A stretch of DNA of 64,000 nt from Amyelois transitella (Eukaryota > Arthropoda > Insecta > Lepidoptera > Pyralidae): positions 1,578,001-1,642,000 of the forward strand of contig NC_083534.1 in assembly GCF_032362555.1 (NCBI RefSeq), in the 5' to 3' direction. A model generated the notes under the pieces. That model saw nothing but the letters and a program-made list of their open reading frames with translations, was not told the origin of the DNA and did no database searches. Numbering within the stretch: position 1 is the stretch's first letter; every line of letters starts with the position of its first letter. Shown in pieces: positions 9,799 through 19,433 of this stretch. Both the position numbers and the translations under genes were made by a program.

Positions 9799-10065
9799 AT
9801 ACTAATATTATAAAGCTGAAGAGTTTGTTTGTTTGAACGCGCTAATCTCAGGAACTAATGGTTCGAGTAGAAAAATTATTTTTGTGTTGAATAGACCATT
9901 TATCGAGGACGGCTTTAGGCTATATAACATCACGCTGCAACTATTAGGAGCAAAGAAATAATGGAGAATGTGAAAAAAATCAGGGAAAATTATTCATCCT
10001 TGAGGGCTTTGATGTTGTCCAAAATAACTATTCCACGCGGACAAAGTCGCGGGCACATCTAGTCT
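9799..10065 (+). mobile_element. Helitron-like element (Lep1-type)
   Basis: Forward copy in gene B intron 2, from ACTAATATTATAAAGCTGAA to GTCGCGGGCACATCTAGTC. Confidence 0.8.
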
Positions 10066-10139
10066 TACAAGAAAACTATGACGTTAAATGTTTGTCATCG
10101 GAACTAATTTTATAAATGCAAAAGTAAGTCTTGTTTGTT

Positions 10140-10258
10140 GTTAAAGAATTGAAATTCAAAAAGTGACAGGTTGCAAGCCTAAAAGAAGTATCCAAAGTAT
10201 ATAAGCCTATCCCTTAGTCGCCTTTTAAGATATCCATGGGAAACAGTTGGAATGGTCC
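10140..10258 (-). repeat. RepA fragment, reverse, gene B intron 2
   Basis: Contains TAGTCGCCTTTTAAGATATC and CATGGGAAACAGTTGGAATG, degenerate forms of the RepA core. Confidence 0.65.
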
Positions 10259-10329
10259 TTTAAGGCTGGATGGTAGATACTTTGTAAAAAAAATACTTAT
10301 TTGCCATTATGTGGATTCATCGATTTCAG

Positions 10330-10464
10330 ATAAAACCCAAGAGAACCACGTCCAGATTGAGGAAGCTACGGTGGATGGTGCTCCTAAACTTGAACTGGTG
10401 AAGACTGAACCATCAGTGGAAAGTGACCCAGGATCGGGGTGCGAAGACGATGGTGGAGCTGATT
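10330..10464 (+). CDS. Gene B exon 3: acidic linker
   Basis: Acceptor GATTTCAG|AT, phase 1; 45 codon equivalents: DKTQENHVQIEEATVDGAPK, then LELVKTEPSVESDPGSG and CEDDGGAD. The strong donor GATT|GTAAGT (phase 1) leaves a T, which does not join in frame to the obvious acceptor of exon 4 and would make TAA with exon 5. A weaker donor at GG|GTGCGA (exon end 10438, phase 2) would join the obvious exon 4 acceptor. The real junction needs transcript evidence. Confidence 0.7.
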
Positions 10465-10524
10465 GTAAGTGCACATTAACTGTTATTATACACAACTAAT
10501 ATTATTTTACATTAATTCATAGTG

Positions 10525-10885
10525 CTGTGTGGTTCCCGGCACCTATAGAAAAAGAATAGGACTACTTCATCTCGCTCCCATGGATGTCGTAAAAGACGAC
10601 TGAGTAGGCTTATAAACTTGGGATTCTTCTTTTAGGCGATGGGCTAGCAACCTGTCACTATTTGAATCTCAATTCTATCTTAAAGCCAAATAGCTGAACA
10701 TAGCCTATCAGTCTTTTTGAGACTGTTGGCTCTGTCTACCCCGCAAGGGATATAGACGTGATTATATGTATGTTTTAATTCATATGGACACATCTATATC
10801 CCACAGGGTAGACAGAGCCTACGGACTTGAAGAGCCTGAAAGGCCGCGTTCAGCTGTCAGCTTAATGGTGGAATTATTATATCCA
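10525..10885. repeat. RepA copy (plus) followed by RepA tail (minus)
   Basis: Forward copy 10525-10778 starts GTGTGGTTCCCGGCACCTA; a reverse tail fragment (TATATCCCACAGGGTAGACA) follows at about 10785-10885. All inside gene B intron 3. Confidence 0.8.
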
Positions 10886-11075
10886 ATACATATTATTAAA
10901 TGCGAAAGTAAGTTTGTTTGTGTTCTCTTCACGTGTTATCTGCTAAACCAATTTTGTTGAAATTTTACGTATATATCATTAAGAGTCTGAAGAAAGACAA
11001 AAGTTAAAAAAAAACTGTAGTTTTTGTTTTTCTGAATAATTACGCAGATGCTAGTTTGGGCTGCGCTGAATAAGT
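10885..11075 (+). mobile_element. Helitron-like fragment, second type
   Basis: Begins TATTATTAAATGCGAAAGTA and ends near ACGCAGATGCTAGT. The CTAG end and AAA-GCGAAAGT head suggest a Helitron-derived piece; weak. Confidence 0.4.
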
Positions 11076-11119
11076 GCGGGCGAAGATTTAAGTGGCGCTA
11101 AATTAATATATAGTCATGT

Positions 11120-11240
11120 GCTTATCTCTAACAGGGTAGACAGAGCCAGTAAGAACCACCACGCCCCGTTCAGCTGTATGGCTTAACGATGGAATTGAGA
11201 TTCAAATGGTGACAGATTGCTAGCCCATCGCTTTAAGGAA
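11120..11240 (-). repeat. RepA copy, reverse, feeding a tandem array
   Basis: Runs from TAACAGGGTAGACAGAGCC to GATTGCTAGCCCATCGC, then its next segment (AAGAATCCCAAGTTTATAAG) is amplified in tandem at 11235-11420. Confidence 0.8.
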
Positions 11241-11420
11241 GAATCCCAAGTTTATAAGCGTTTTCCAAGGAAGAATCCCAAGTTTATAAGCGTTTTCCAA
11301 GGAAGAATCACAAGTTTTTAAGCATTTTCCAAGGAAGAATGCCAAGTTTATAAGTGTTTTCCAAGGAAGAATCACAAGTTTTTAAGCGTTTTCCAAGGAA
11401 GAATCCCAAGTTCATAAGCA
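11235..11420 (+). repeat. 32-bp tandem repeat, six copies
   Basis: The unit is AAGGAAGAATCCCAAGTTTA plus TAAGCGTTTTCC. Copies begin at 11235, 11267, 11299, 11331, 11363 and 11395, the last incomplete. The array is RepA-derived and stops directly at the 3' splice region of gene B exon 4. Confidence 0.92.
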
Positions 11421-11628
11421 TTACTCATTTACAACAGAAAAAAATTGTATGAACCAGATGAACCTGTAACTGAGACATCAACAACCGAAGTTAAGCCTGA
11501 GAGAGACCTGGACGAATCCAATTCCAATGACGACATGCCTCTTAATCAATTGATTAAGGCTTCGCCAAGACCCAGACCTGAGAGGAGGCCTAACGGAGTG
11601 TCCTCAGCCCATAAGGAGAAAAAACTGA
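11419..11628 (+). CDS. Gene B exon 4: acidic/basic linker, 5' edge uncertain
   Basis: The clear coding part starts at 11445: YEPDEPVTETSTTEVKPERD, then LDESNSNDDMPLNQLIKA and SPRPRPERRPNG; donor CTGA|GTAAGT (phase 1). The best-looking acceptor (TTTACAACAG, exon from 11438) is phase 2 and conflicts with the strong exon 3 donor. The AG at 11417-11418, inside the last tandem-repeat copy, gives a continuous frame from the exon 3 donor and is used for this start, although its pyrimidine tract is poor. With it, gene B totals about 572 residues. Confidence 0.65.
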
Positions 11629-11696
11629 GTAAGTTCTTCTTATTTTTATTCATTCTTTCTTATTTTATAGTTTTGTGAAAGTTGTAGTCTTAGCTA

Positions 11697-11936
11697 AATA
11701 TTACAAATGTGAAAGTAAGTTGTTTTTGGTTTGTTGTCTCTTTACTTTTTTTTCACATTTTCCAATATTTCTTTGCTCCTTATAGTTGTAATGTGATGTT
11801 ATAAAGCCTTCTTCGATAAATGTTCTATTCAACGCAAAAATAAATTTTCAATTCGAACCAGTAGTTCCTGAGATTAGCGCGTTCAAACTAACAAACACTT
11901 CAGCTTTATTTTATTAGTATAGATTAGTATAGATTA
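11697..11936 (-). mobile_element. Helitron-like element, rearranged
   Basis: A short forward head (TGTGAAAGTAAGTTG) is followed by a reverse Lep1-type body ending TTTTATTAGTATAGATTA. Gene B intron 4. Confidence 0.65.
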
Positions 11937-12015
11937 ATTAAACAGCTGAAGGTGGCCTATCAGTCTTTCAAGACTGCTGGCCCTGTACACCTAGCAAGGG
12001 TCATAGACGTGATTA

Positions 12016-13036
12016 CATCTATACTAATATTATAAAGCTGAAGAGTTTGTTTTGTTTGTTTATTTGTTTGTTTGTTTGTTTGTTTAAACGCGCTAATCTC
12101 AGAAACTACTGAACCGATTTGAATAATTCTTTCACTGTTAGATAGTCTATTTATCGAGGAAGGCTATAGGCTACATTTTATCCCGGCTTTCCTACGGGAA
12201 ACGTCAACAATGCAGGTGAAAGTTGAATGAGTCGGCCATCTGCGAGCTTTCCACGCGAACGCTGCGCAAACCAACAAAGATATAGTAAAACAATGTACTT
12301 AAGATGTGAAGTACACATTTTTTGCCACAAAAAAGTCCGCGAGAGCATATATCTATCTCTTAAGGTTTACTTACAATAACCACTTTTATGTTCATTTTTT
12401 AAGATTATTTTTTCATTATAAACATAAGTTATTTTAAAACCAATTTTCTTTAATTGAGTATTAATCCTTATCCAAATAAATATGTTTATTACTTTCGGCT
12501 TTTCATGTAGACTAAAATTGCCATTTACAGTATATAAATCAGACGAATAGGTTTTGAGATATAGTCGTTATAAGCAATTTGCAGCGAAACATTTAATACG
12601 GTGAACCAGCGTTCTTTCTAATACGCGACCGCCTACTCTATTATTCTACTTATAATACTTCCTTTGTATGTTTGTCTGTTTTTACCTCTTACCTACTTTT
12701 AAACTGATTATGTCTATCTTTTAAGATTGTTGTTGATTATATGAGCATTTCGAGTGTTGATTATATCACTTAATTTCAATGAACATCTTAGAAGATAGGT
12801 ATTACTATTTTAAAGTAAAGTAAAGTATCAGCCTGTAAGATCCCACTACTGGGCAAAGGCCTCTCATCTCACTATACGGTCTCCGTTCCGTCACGGGTAA
12901 TGATGTGGGCCAAGTAGTCGCCAAGTCGCATAACAATTAGCAGCTATAATTGATAAAGCCGAGGAGGATGTTTGCAAAAATAAATATGATGCCCAAAATA
13001 ACTATTCCACGCGGACGAAGTCGCGGGCACAGCTAG
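12016..13036 (+). mobile_element. Composite Helitron-like element, about 1 kb
   Basis: Head TCTATACTAATATTATAAAG at 12018 and tail GTCGCGGGCACAGCTAGT at the right. The interior differs from the short copies and holds a LINE/RTE-like 3' piece (GATCCCACTACTGGGCAAAG at about 12840). It ends about 33 bp before gene B exon 5. Confidence 0.6.
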
Positions 13037-13069
13037 TGATAGAATAAATGTAAACTTATTCTTTTTCAG

Positions 13070-13685
13070 AACTGCCAATGTCGAAAGTACAACAGCTGAT
13101 GCGTGAAAGGGACCCATCTTACATGACAGAAACGAACATACTCACAATAGTCGAGTTCTCATACGTCTGCCCGTTCAAATGCAGACACAACCATCTGCTT
13201 TGCTACTACTGCGGACAGAACTTCATGGATCCGACCGAACTGAGAGACCACACCGGATTATATCACCACCCGAAGAAGTTCAAAGTGACAGAGCACAAGA
13301 ACATGATCAAAATCGATATGACAAGAATCGATTGTCGATTGTGCAACGAGTCGATCGATTCATTGGACGAATTCAAGCGGCACATCACTTCAGTGCACGA
13401 TAAAAAATATTATTTCAATTCAAAAGAGTCTGTGTTGCCGTTCCGTTTGACCAAAGACGAGTTGAAGTGTGCGCTGTGTGATATTAATTTTCCGTATTTT
13501 CACGCGTTGAACAAGCATATGAATGAGCATTTTAGTAATTATGTGTGCGAGACTTGCGGACTAGGTTTTGTGGACAAGGGCAGATTCGTTATGCACCAGC
13601 AGAGGCATGAAGAAGGTGATTTCCCATGCGATACTTGTGGGAAAATCTTCAAAGCACAGTATAATAGAGATCTGCATATAGATAG
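13070..13685 (+). CDS. Gene B exon 5: zinc fingers 1-5
   Basis: Acceptor TTCTTTTTCAG|AA, phase 1; donor GATAG|GTATGT, phase 2. It opens with the family motif (NILTIVEFSYVCPFK) and encodes fingers CYYC, CRLC (after IDMTRID), CALC, CETC and most of finger 5 (CDTCGKIFKAQYNRDLHIDR). The intron splits finger 5 just before its last histidine. Relatives carry this region in one exon with no break. Confidence 0.92.
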
Positions 13686-13746
13686 GTATGTAAAATAGAT
13701 ATATATGTAGATGAATGCTTTGCTCAATTTTGTATGCAAAGTATCT

Positions 13747-13863
13747 TAAGTGGGATCTCTTACAGCCAACCTTACAATAAGAGGTATTGTCATGTTGGCT
13801 GGATTTGCTCAATTTAGTATGCGATCCTCTTATTGTCAGGTTGGCTGGAAAAGATCCCACTTA
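13747..13863. mobile_element. MITE-like inverted repeat
   Basis: Arms 13747-13784 and 13826-13863 are reverse complements over 38 bp with three mismatches, around a 41-bp loop. The arms begin TAAGTGGGATCT. No coding capacity. It lies in gene B intron 5. Confidence 0.8.
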
Positions 13864-14327
13864 GGGATAAGCCCGCCTTTCTACTGTTTTATATTTGTAA
13901 TATACTCCTTTAGTGAACAATAAACCCCGCAAGGGATATAGAAGTGATTATATTTATATATATGTGTATTTCTTTAAATAGTTGTCACAATTAATTATCT
14001 ATACATATAATAAAACAGCAATAATATTTTGTCTGTACATTTAGTATTTTTGACTGAAATGGATAGTGACACTTACAACGAATAATAGAAAGCAAAAATA
14101 TTTTTTTTTAATTTTTAGTCTGTCCGTCTGTCTGTATGTATAATCACGCTCATCTCCGAAAGTACAAAACCGATTGTGAACTTGGCGTTTCAAGTTCTAG
14201 CCCCAACATAAACAAAAACAAGATATTTCTTCTTCATTTCACATTATTGTAGATTCAACTCGAAAACTTACGCGGGCGAACTCGCTTGCAACAGCTAATA
14301 CATAATAGAATTTTAAAAAATTTCCAG

Positions 14328-14525
14328 GGTACACAAGAAAAAGGGACGTGTCTACTGTCCCAAATGCGACATCAAGCTGATGTCGTACCCCCAGAAGCTG
14401 AAGCACCTGGTGGAGGTACACGGGGAGGCGCCCCTCAGTTTCCCCTGTAACGATTGCGACAGAGTGTTCGAGACGAGACGTATGCTCACAATACACAGGA
14501 GGAAGGATCATCTCAAAGATTACAG
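14328..14525 (+). CDS. Gene B exon 6: end of finger 5, fingers 6 and 7
   Basis: Acceptor AATTTCCAG|G and donor TACAG|GTGAGA, both phase 2. It completes finger 5 (VHKKKGR), then CPKCDIKLMSYPQKLKH and CNDCDRVFETRRMLTIH, ending KDYR. The junction to exon 7 falls between fingers. Confidence 0.92.
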
Positions 14526-14569
14526 GTGAGATGATGCTGATGATGATGTAGGTTTTTTTCTACATACAT

Positions 14570-15140
14570 ACATACATATTGTCACGTCTATATCCCTTAC
14601 GGGGTAGACAGAGCCAACAGTGTTGACAAGACTGAATGGCCACGTTCAGCTATTTGGCTTTATGATAGAACTGAGATTCAAATAGTGACAGGTTGCTAGC
14701 CCATCGCCTAAAAAAAGAATCCCAATTTTGTAAGCCTATCCCTTAGTCGCCTTTTACGACATCCATGGGAAAGAGATGGAATGGTCCTATTCTTTTTTCA
14801 TTGGTGCCGGGAACCACACGGCACAACTTTCTACCTACTGATGATATAATAAAATCAGTGCCGTCGTGTGGTACAACCAATACCAATACTAAAAAAAAGA
14901 ATAGGACCACTCCATCTCTTGCCCGTGGATGTCGGTCGTAAAAGGCGATTAAGGGATAGGCTTACAAACTTGGGATTATTTTTTAGGTGATGGGCTAGTG
15001 ACCTGTCCCTATTTGAGTCTCAATTCTATCGTTGTACCAAATAGCTGAACGTGGCCATTCAGTCTTTTCAAGACTATTGGCTCTGTCTACCCCGCAAGGG
15101 ATATAGACGTGACCATATATATATATATATATGTATGTAT
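14570..15140. repeat. Head-to-head pair of RepA copies
   Basis: Reverse copy 14570-14826 and forward copy 14868-15140 face each other with their GGTTCCCGGCAC-type heads inward. The right copy ends in (TA)n/(TATG)n. Gene B intron 6. Confidence 0.82.
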
Positions 15141-15151
15141 GAATGTATGAT

Positions 15152-15434
15152 ATAATCAACTAGCTGTGCCCGCGACTTGGTCCACGTGGAATAGTTATTT
15201 TGGACATCATTGAAGCCATTCAAGGGTGAATAATTTTCCTAGTGTTTTTTTTTCGCATTTTCCATTATTTCTTCGCTCCTTATAGTTGCAGCGTGATGTT
15301 GTATAACCTGAAGCCTTCCTCGATAAATGGTCTATTCAACGCGAAAAGAATTTTTCAATTCGAACCAGTACTTCCTGAGATTAGCGTGTTCAAACAAACA
15401 AACTCTTCAGTTTTATAATATTTGTGTAGATTGA
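15152..15434 (-). mobile_element. Helitron-like element (Lep1-type)
   Basis: Reverse copy from CTAGCTGTGCCCGCGACTTG to AATATTTGTGTAGATT. Confidence 0.8.
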
Positions 15435-15483
15435 TAAAGATATGTTTTAATTTATACATACTGTATATATGTATAAAATAAAA

Positions 15484-15572
15484 ACAGCTGAACATGACCT
15501 ATCAGTCTTTTTAAGACTGTTATCTCTGTCTACCCCGCAAGGGACATAGACGTGGTTATATGTATGTATGTT
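15484..15572 (+). repeat. RepA tail fragment
   Basis: Ends CCCCGCAAGGGACATAGACG and a (TATG)n tail. Confidence 0.7.
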
Positions 15573-15604
15573 TTACGCTTACCCTTTACCCTTTGTATTC
15601 CATT

Positions 15605-15865
15605 CATGACGGCCTCTGTGGCTCAGCGGTAGTACGCTTGTCTGTAACACGTGAGGTCCCGGGTTCGAATCCCGGCCAGGGTATTATGATAAAGGAACCT
15701 TTTTTCTGATTGGCCTGGGTCTTGGATGTTTATCTATATAAGTATTTATTATAAAATATAGTATCGTCGAGTTAGTATCTCGTAACACAAGTATCGAACT
15801 TACTTCGAGGCTAACTCAATCAGTGTAATTTGTCCCGTATATATTTATTTATCTAATCTAATATA
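15605..15865 (+). mobile_element. tRNA-derived SINE, intact head
   Basis: Pol III A box TGGCTCAGCGGTAG and B box GGTTCGAATCC lie in a 70-nt tRNA-like head, followed by a body with TTGGATGTTTATCTATATAA and GAGTTAGTATCTCGTAACAC and a TATATTTATTTA end. Four copies in the window share this structure. Confidence 0.85.
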
Positions 15866-15869
15866 TTTA

Positions 15870-16105
15870 AACGAGCAATTCTTGTATATATGTATATAAT
15901 CAGGATCTCGGAAACGGCTACAACGATTTTCATGAAAGTTACAGATTAGGGGCTTTTCGGCTCAAGGAATCGATTTATCAAGGTCCTAGGTTCGAGAAAA
16001 GCTCGGTTCCCAAGATATATAAACATTTTAAAAACCGCGTTTTAAGAAACTATATCAGCGCCATCTCTGGTAGACCGAGCAAAGCTCGGCCAACCGGGTA
16101 CTTTA
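15870..16105 (+). mobile_element. Helitron-like fragment, third type
   Basis: Contains GGATCTCGGAAACGGCTACA and ends with the small hairpin GACCGAGCAAAGCTCGGCC, a common 3' end of lepidopteran Helitron-like elements. Directly upstream of gene B exon 7. Confidence 0.5.
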
Positions 16106-16125
16106 TTTATTATTCTCGTCAACAG

Positions 16126-16299
16126 ATACGAATGCCAATGTTGCGGACAGAAGTTCTTCACGCGCTTCGCTCTGAACAATCACATGCCCACCCACACTCG
16201 CGAGAGGAATTTCAAATGCAAAGTCTGCGAGAAGTCCTATCCGAGACTGAAGACTCTGAAGGACCATATGAGGATTCATACAAACGATAGGAGATATAG
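16126..16299 (+). CDS. Gene B exon 7: fingers 8 and 9
   Basis: Acceptor CGTCAACAG|A and donor ATATAG|GTATAG, both phase 2. Finger 8 CQCCGQKFFTRFALNNH, a TRERN linker, finger 9 CKVCEKSYPRLKTLKDH, then MRIHTNDRRYR. Finger 9 closely matches that of array exons E7 and E9-E12. Confidence 0.92.
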
Positions 16300-16311
16300 G
16301 TATAGTAGCAT

Positions 16312-16450
16312 ACATACATACATAAAATCACGCCTCTTTCCCGGAGGGGTAGGCAGAGACTACCTCTTTCCACGATCTCTGCATTCTTCCTTCGCTTTAT
16401 CCACATTCATAACTCTCTTCTGCATGAAGAGAGTTATGAATGTGGATGGA
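16312..16450. repeat. RepB fold-back hairpin
   Basis: A reverse RepB piece (CACGCCTCTTTCCCGGAGGG) joins a short forward piece. Arms 16399-16420 and 16426-16447 are perfect 22-bp reverse complements around a 5-nt loop. Confidence 0.85.
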
Positions 16451-16455
16451 GAACA

Positions 16456-16690
16456 AAAAAGAATAGGACCACTCCAACTCTTTCCCATGGATGTCGTAAA
16501 AGGCACTAAGGGATAGGCTTACAAACTTGGGATTCTTTTTTTGGCGATGGGCTAGCAACCTGTCACTATTTTAATCTCAATTCTATCATTAAGCCAAATA
16601 GCTGAATGTGGCCATTCAGTCTTTTTAAGACCGTTGGCTCTGTCTACCCCGCAAGGGATATAGGCGTGACGTATACGTATGTGTGTATGT
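16456..16690 (+). repeat. RepA copy, gene B intron 7
   Basis: AATAGGACCACTCCAACTC through GTCTACCCCGCAAGGGATAT. Confidence 0.8.
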
Positions 16691-16806
16691 CATTTTCAAA
16701 GAAGCACCCCGGGGCTCCTTCGCAGAGAATGAGGCAGTCATACTAACAATGCCCCACTGAGACCGGCCAATGAAGCATTATTAATTTATTTTTCTCTCAT
16801 CAACAG

Positions 16807-16888
16807 ATGTCACATATGCGGTCAGGCCTTCATTCAGAACTGCAGTTTGAAAGGTCATATGAAGAGTCAACATCCTGAATATGGTTAA
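16807..16888 (+). CDS. Gene B exon 8: finger 10 and stop
   Basis: Acceptor TCATCAACAG|A, phase 2. 27 codons including TAA: finger 10 CHICGQAFIQNCSLKGH, then MKSQHPEYG. The QNCSLK helix is shared with array exons E7, E9 and E11. A Helitron-like end (CTAGCGACCCGCC) begins only about 10 bp after the stop, so the original 3' UTR is displaced. The nearest AATAAA noticed is near 17511. Confidence 0.9.
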
Positions 16889-16895
16889 ATTTGTA

Positions 16896-17100
16896 ATTTA
16901 ACTAGCGACCCGCCCCGGCGTCGCATGGGTAGCATTTATAAGATATAAAAACCTTCCTCAGAAAATCCTCGAAACATTTCAATCAGGATTGAGAACCGTC
17001 CGAAACTTTCCGTTATGTAAAAATTAACCTCTAATTTTTTTTTATAATGTGTGTATTGGAGCATTGAATGCCCCCTTTAAAAATGCAACGTGATTTATCA
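16896..17100 (-). mobile_element. Helitron-like fragment, fourth type
   Basis: Reverse element starting CTAGCGACCCGCCCCGGCGT; boundaries at the right are unclear. Confidence 0.5.
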
Positions 17101-18204
17101 GACATCCTGTATAGTAGTAAATAATATATAGCATTGTGAATGTGTGCTTTATTGCAATGTGTTAAAGTCCAGTTTTGAATTGTCTTAAAAATGGCGGATA
17201 AAAGTGACTTTTATTTTTTTTTTGTTTGATTTTGCTCTCATTTGTGCATCTATTATATAAAGTAATCGAAGGTTAACGCGATATTATGTTAAATATATAC
17301 ATACCTATGTATATCACGGCTTTATCCTCTTCGGGACAAACAGAGCCAAAACTCTAGGAAACGACTTGAAGGCCACATTCATTTGCGCCACGTGTTCTTG
17401 GCGAGTGGTAAAGGACCACTTCATCTTATGGTGGACGTCGTAACAGGCGAACTAACTATCCGGCTCGAAGGACCATATAATGTAAATACATTGTATACAG
17501 TGTTTAAAATAATAAAACCCCATTACGAGGGATTGACACATCAAACAAGAAGTGTGAGTGTTGCCAGAGCAAAAATTAAAGAGTAAATGTTAACTTGGCA
17601 ACACTCTGAAAATATTTTTTAATTATATGTAAGGACTAGCAACCTGTCACTATTTGAATCTCAATTCCATCATCAAGCCATACAGCTGAAAGTGGCCTAC
17701 ATTCTTTTCAAGACTGTTGGCTCTGTCTTTATGTATGTAAGGGTCAATTCACATCAAATCAAACGCCGCGACGCGACGTTTTAGTAGGTACAGTTATACA
17801 ATAAAAATAATATATATTTAAGATGTAAATAGTTATAATTTTGAGTCAGAGGTGTGAAGTGGCCCTAAGACTTCAAAATGTGACTTCAAAATTGACTCTA
17901 TTACTGTGTAATAATAACATATAGTTACGTCTATATCCTTTGCGGGGTAGACAGAGCCAACAGTGTTGAAAAGGCAAAAAGGCCACTTTCAGTTGTATGG
18001 CTTTATGATGGAATTGAGATTCAAATAGTGACAGGTTGCTAGCCCATCGCCTATAAGAGGATTTATTACTGTGTAAATAAATATAGGTAAAATTAAAAAT
18101 AAATAGTTATTAATTGTACAATTTGTGTTTCTGTTATTACTTCAAATCTTTTTTCAGCATCAAAAACTGTGTCAGGTGTCGCAGAACTTCTAAGGACCAA
18201 ATCC
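17101..18204. other. Repeat-rich spacer between gene B and the array
   Basis: RepA pieces lie near 17315-17380 (minus), 17400-17460 (plus), 17640-17740 (plus) and 17930-18060 (minus). A 17-base match to the ZAD exon of gene B (TCATTTGCGCCACGTGT) is at 17379-17395. No supported gene. Confidence 0.6.
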
Positions 18205-18405
18205 TACTAATATTATAAAAGCGAAAGTTTGTATGTCAGGATGTCAGCATGGATGTTTGTTACTCTTTCAAGCAAAAACCACTGAACTGATTACGATGAA
18301 ATTTGGTATATAGGTAGCTGAAGACCCAGAATAACATATACTTTTTGTCCCAGAGTTCCCGCGGGATTGATTCCACGCGTACAAAGTCGCGGGCAGTCTC
18401 TAGTT
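18205..18405 (+). mobile_element. Helitron-like element, second type
   Basis: From CTACTAATATTATAAAAGCG to AAGTCGCGGGCAGTCTCTAGT. Confidence 0.7.
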
Positions 18406-18409
18406 ATAA

Positions 18410-18775
18410 TAAGTCTAACTGCATACTAAAGTTATGGAGTTTTGTTGAGACTTTTTACTTATGTCATCGAACATCACTACCTGAGGTTTATGTTTTCAAT
18501 ACTCCTCATCTGTCTGGAGTGAACCCTCGGTTCGAAATTAAGGAAGATCCTGGAGTCAGGGTTTTTACACGAAGCGAATCCAGTCCATATTTGATTATGG
18601 TAACGCATGTTGAAGAAAATGCTGCAGTGCAGTTTGTTACCGCTTCTGACTCCTTGAAAGCGGCAGTAAACTTAGTTTTAAGTAATTTATTGATGTTAAC
18701 CAAAGTTGTGAAACCAAAAGATTTGACTATTATTAAGCGATATGAAGTATCCTATAATAATTAATAAAAATGTTG
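18410..18775 (+). pseudogene. Open frame of unknown family, repeated at 20640-20830
   Basis: An open frame runs to TAA (18764) with an AATAAA overlapping the end. Residues include FNTPHLSGVNPRFEIKEDPG, TRSESSPYLIMVTHVEENAA and VQFVTASDSLKAAVNLVLSN. No start or splice acceptor can be assigned because a Helitron-like element abuts its left side. A broken copy of the last third lies at 20640-20830 in the same orientation. A stretch near 18555 (TTTTTACACGAAGCGA) also occurs in repeat D, so it may be transposon-derived. Family not recognised. Confidence 0.4.
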
Positions 18776-18954
18776 AATTTGAATTTGCATGCCTGAATGT
18801 GCAAGTTGCCTGATGATGTTTTTCCTCACCGTAAGAGCATCGTAATTTTAATTCGGGTATCTTAACTCTTAACATACATACATATAGTCACGTATGTATG
18901 TATCTCATAGCTCTTAAACTTTTATTAATTATAAAATTAATCCACACTAATAAT

Positions 18955-19150
18955 AAAGAGGAAAGATTTGTATTTTTGTATGTTTGTGTGGAATTAACTC
19001 AAAAACTACTGGTCCGATTTTGATAAAATTTGGCACAGATATAGAATAGATCTTTAAGTGACATAGGCATAAATTTGTTTTTACTCTTTGTTTATTTAAA
19101 AAAAAACAAAGATATGTCCACCCGTGCGAAGCCGGGGCGGGCCGCTAGTC
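18955..19150 (+). mobile_element. Helitron-like element, fourth type
   Basis: From CTAATAATAAAGAGGAAAGA to GTGCGAAGCCGGGGCGGGCC and CTAGT. Confidence 0.65.
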
Positions 19151-19164
19151 ATGAATAATTTGCC

Positions 19165-19365
19165 AATAAGCTTTTGAATGGCCTAGAAAACAAACATGCA
19201 TGGCTTTGTCTACCCCGTAAGGGATAAAGACGTAATAATGATGCCGTAAATATGTACGTATGGAAATCTCAATTCCATCATGAAGCCGTACAGCTGAACG
19301 TGGCCTTTCAATCTTGTTGGCTCTGTCTATCCCGCAAGAGATATAGACGTGACTATATGTATGGC
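19165..19365 (+). repeat. RepA fragments downstream of array exon E1
   Basis: Two tail pieces, TGGCTTTGTCTACCCCGTAA and TTGGCTCTGTCTATCCCGCA. Confidence 0.7.
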
Positions 19366-19433
19366 TATAAAAGGCCAGCAAAGTTGTGGGTACAATCTAA
19401 CAAATAAAACAACACTTCCTTCCATTATAAAAT

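Noticed and set aside
11235..11420. CRISPR-like array of regular repeats
   Set aside because: The units are directly adjacent with no spacers, derive from RepA, and the genome is eukaryotic.
15609..15680. tRNA gene with A and B boxes (also at 23582, and reverse at 59575 and 1480)
   Set aside because: Each tRNA-like head is followed by the same 180-bp body and AT-rich tail, so these are SINE heads, not tRNA genes.
17383..17586. Plus-strand open frame of 67 codons
   Set aside because: Its first part is RepA sequence and no homology or splice context is visible.
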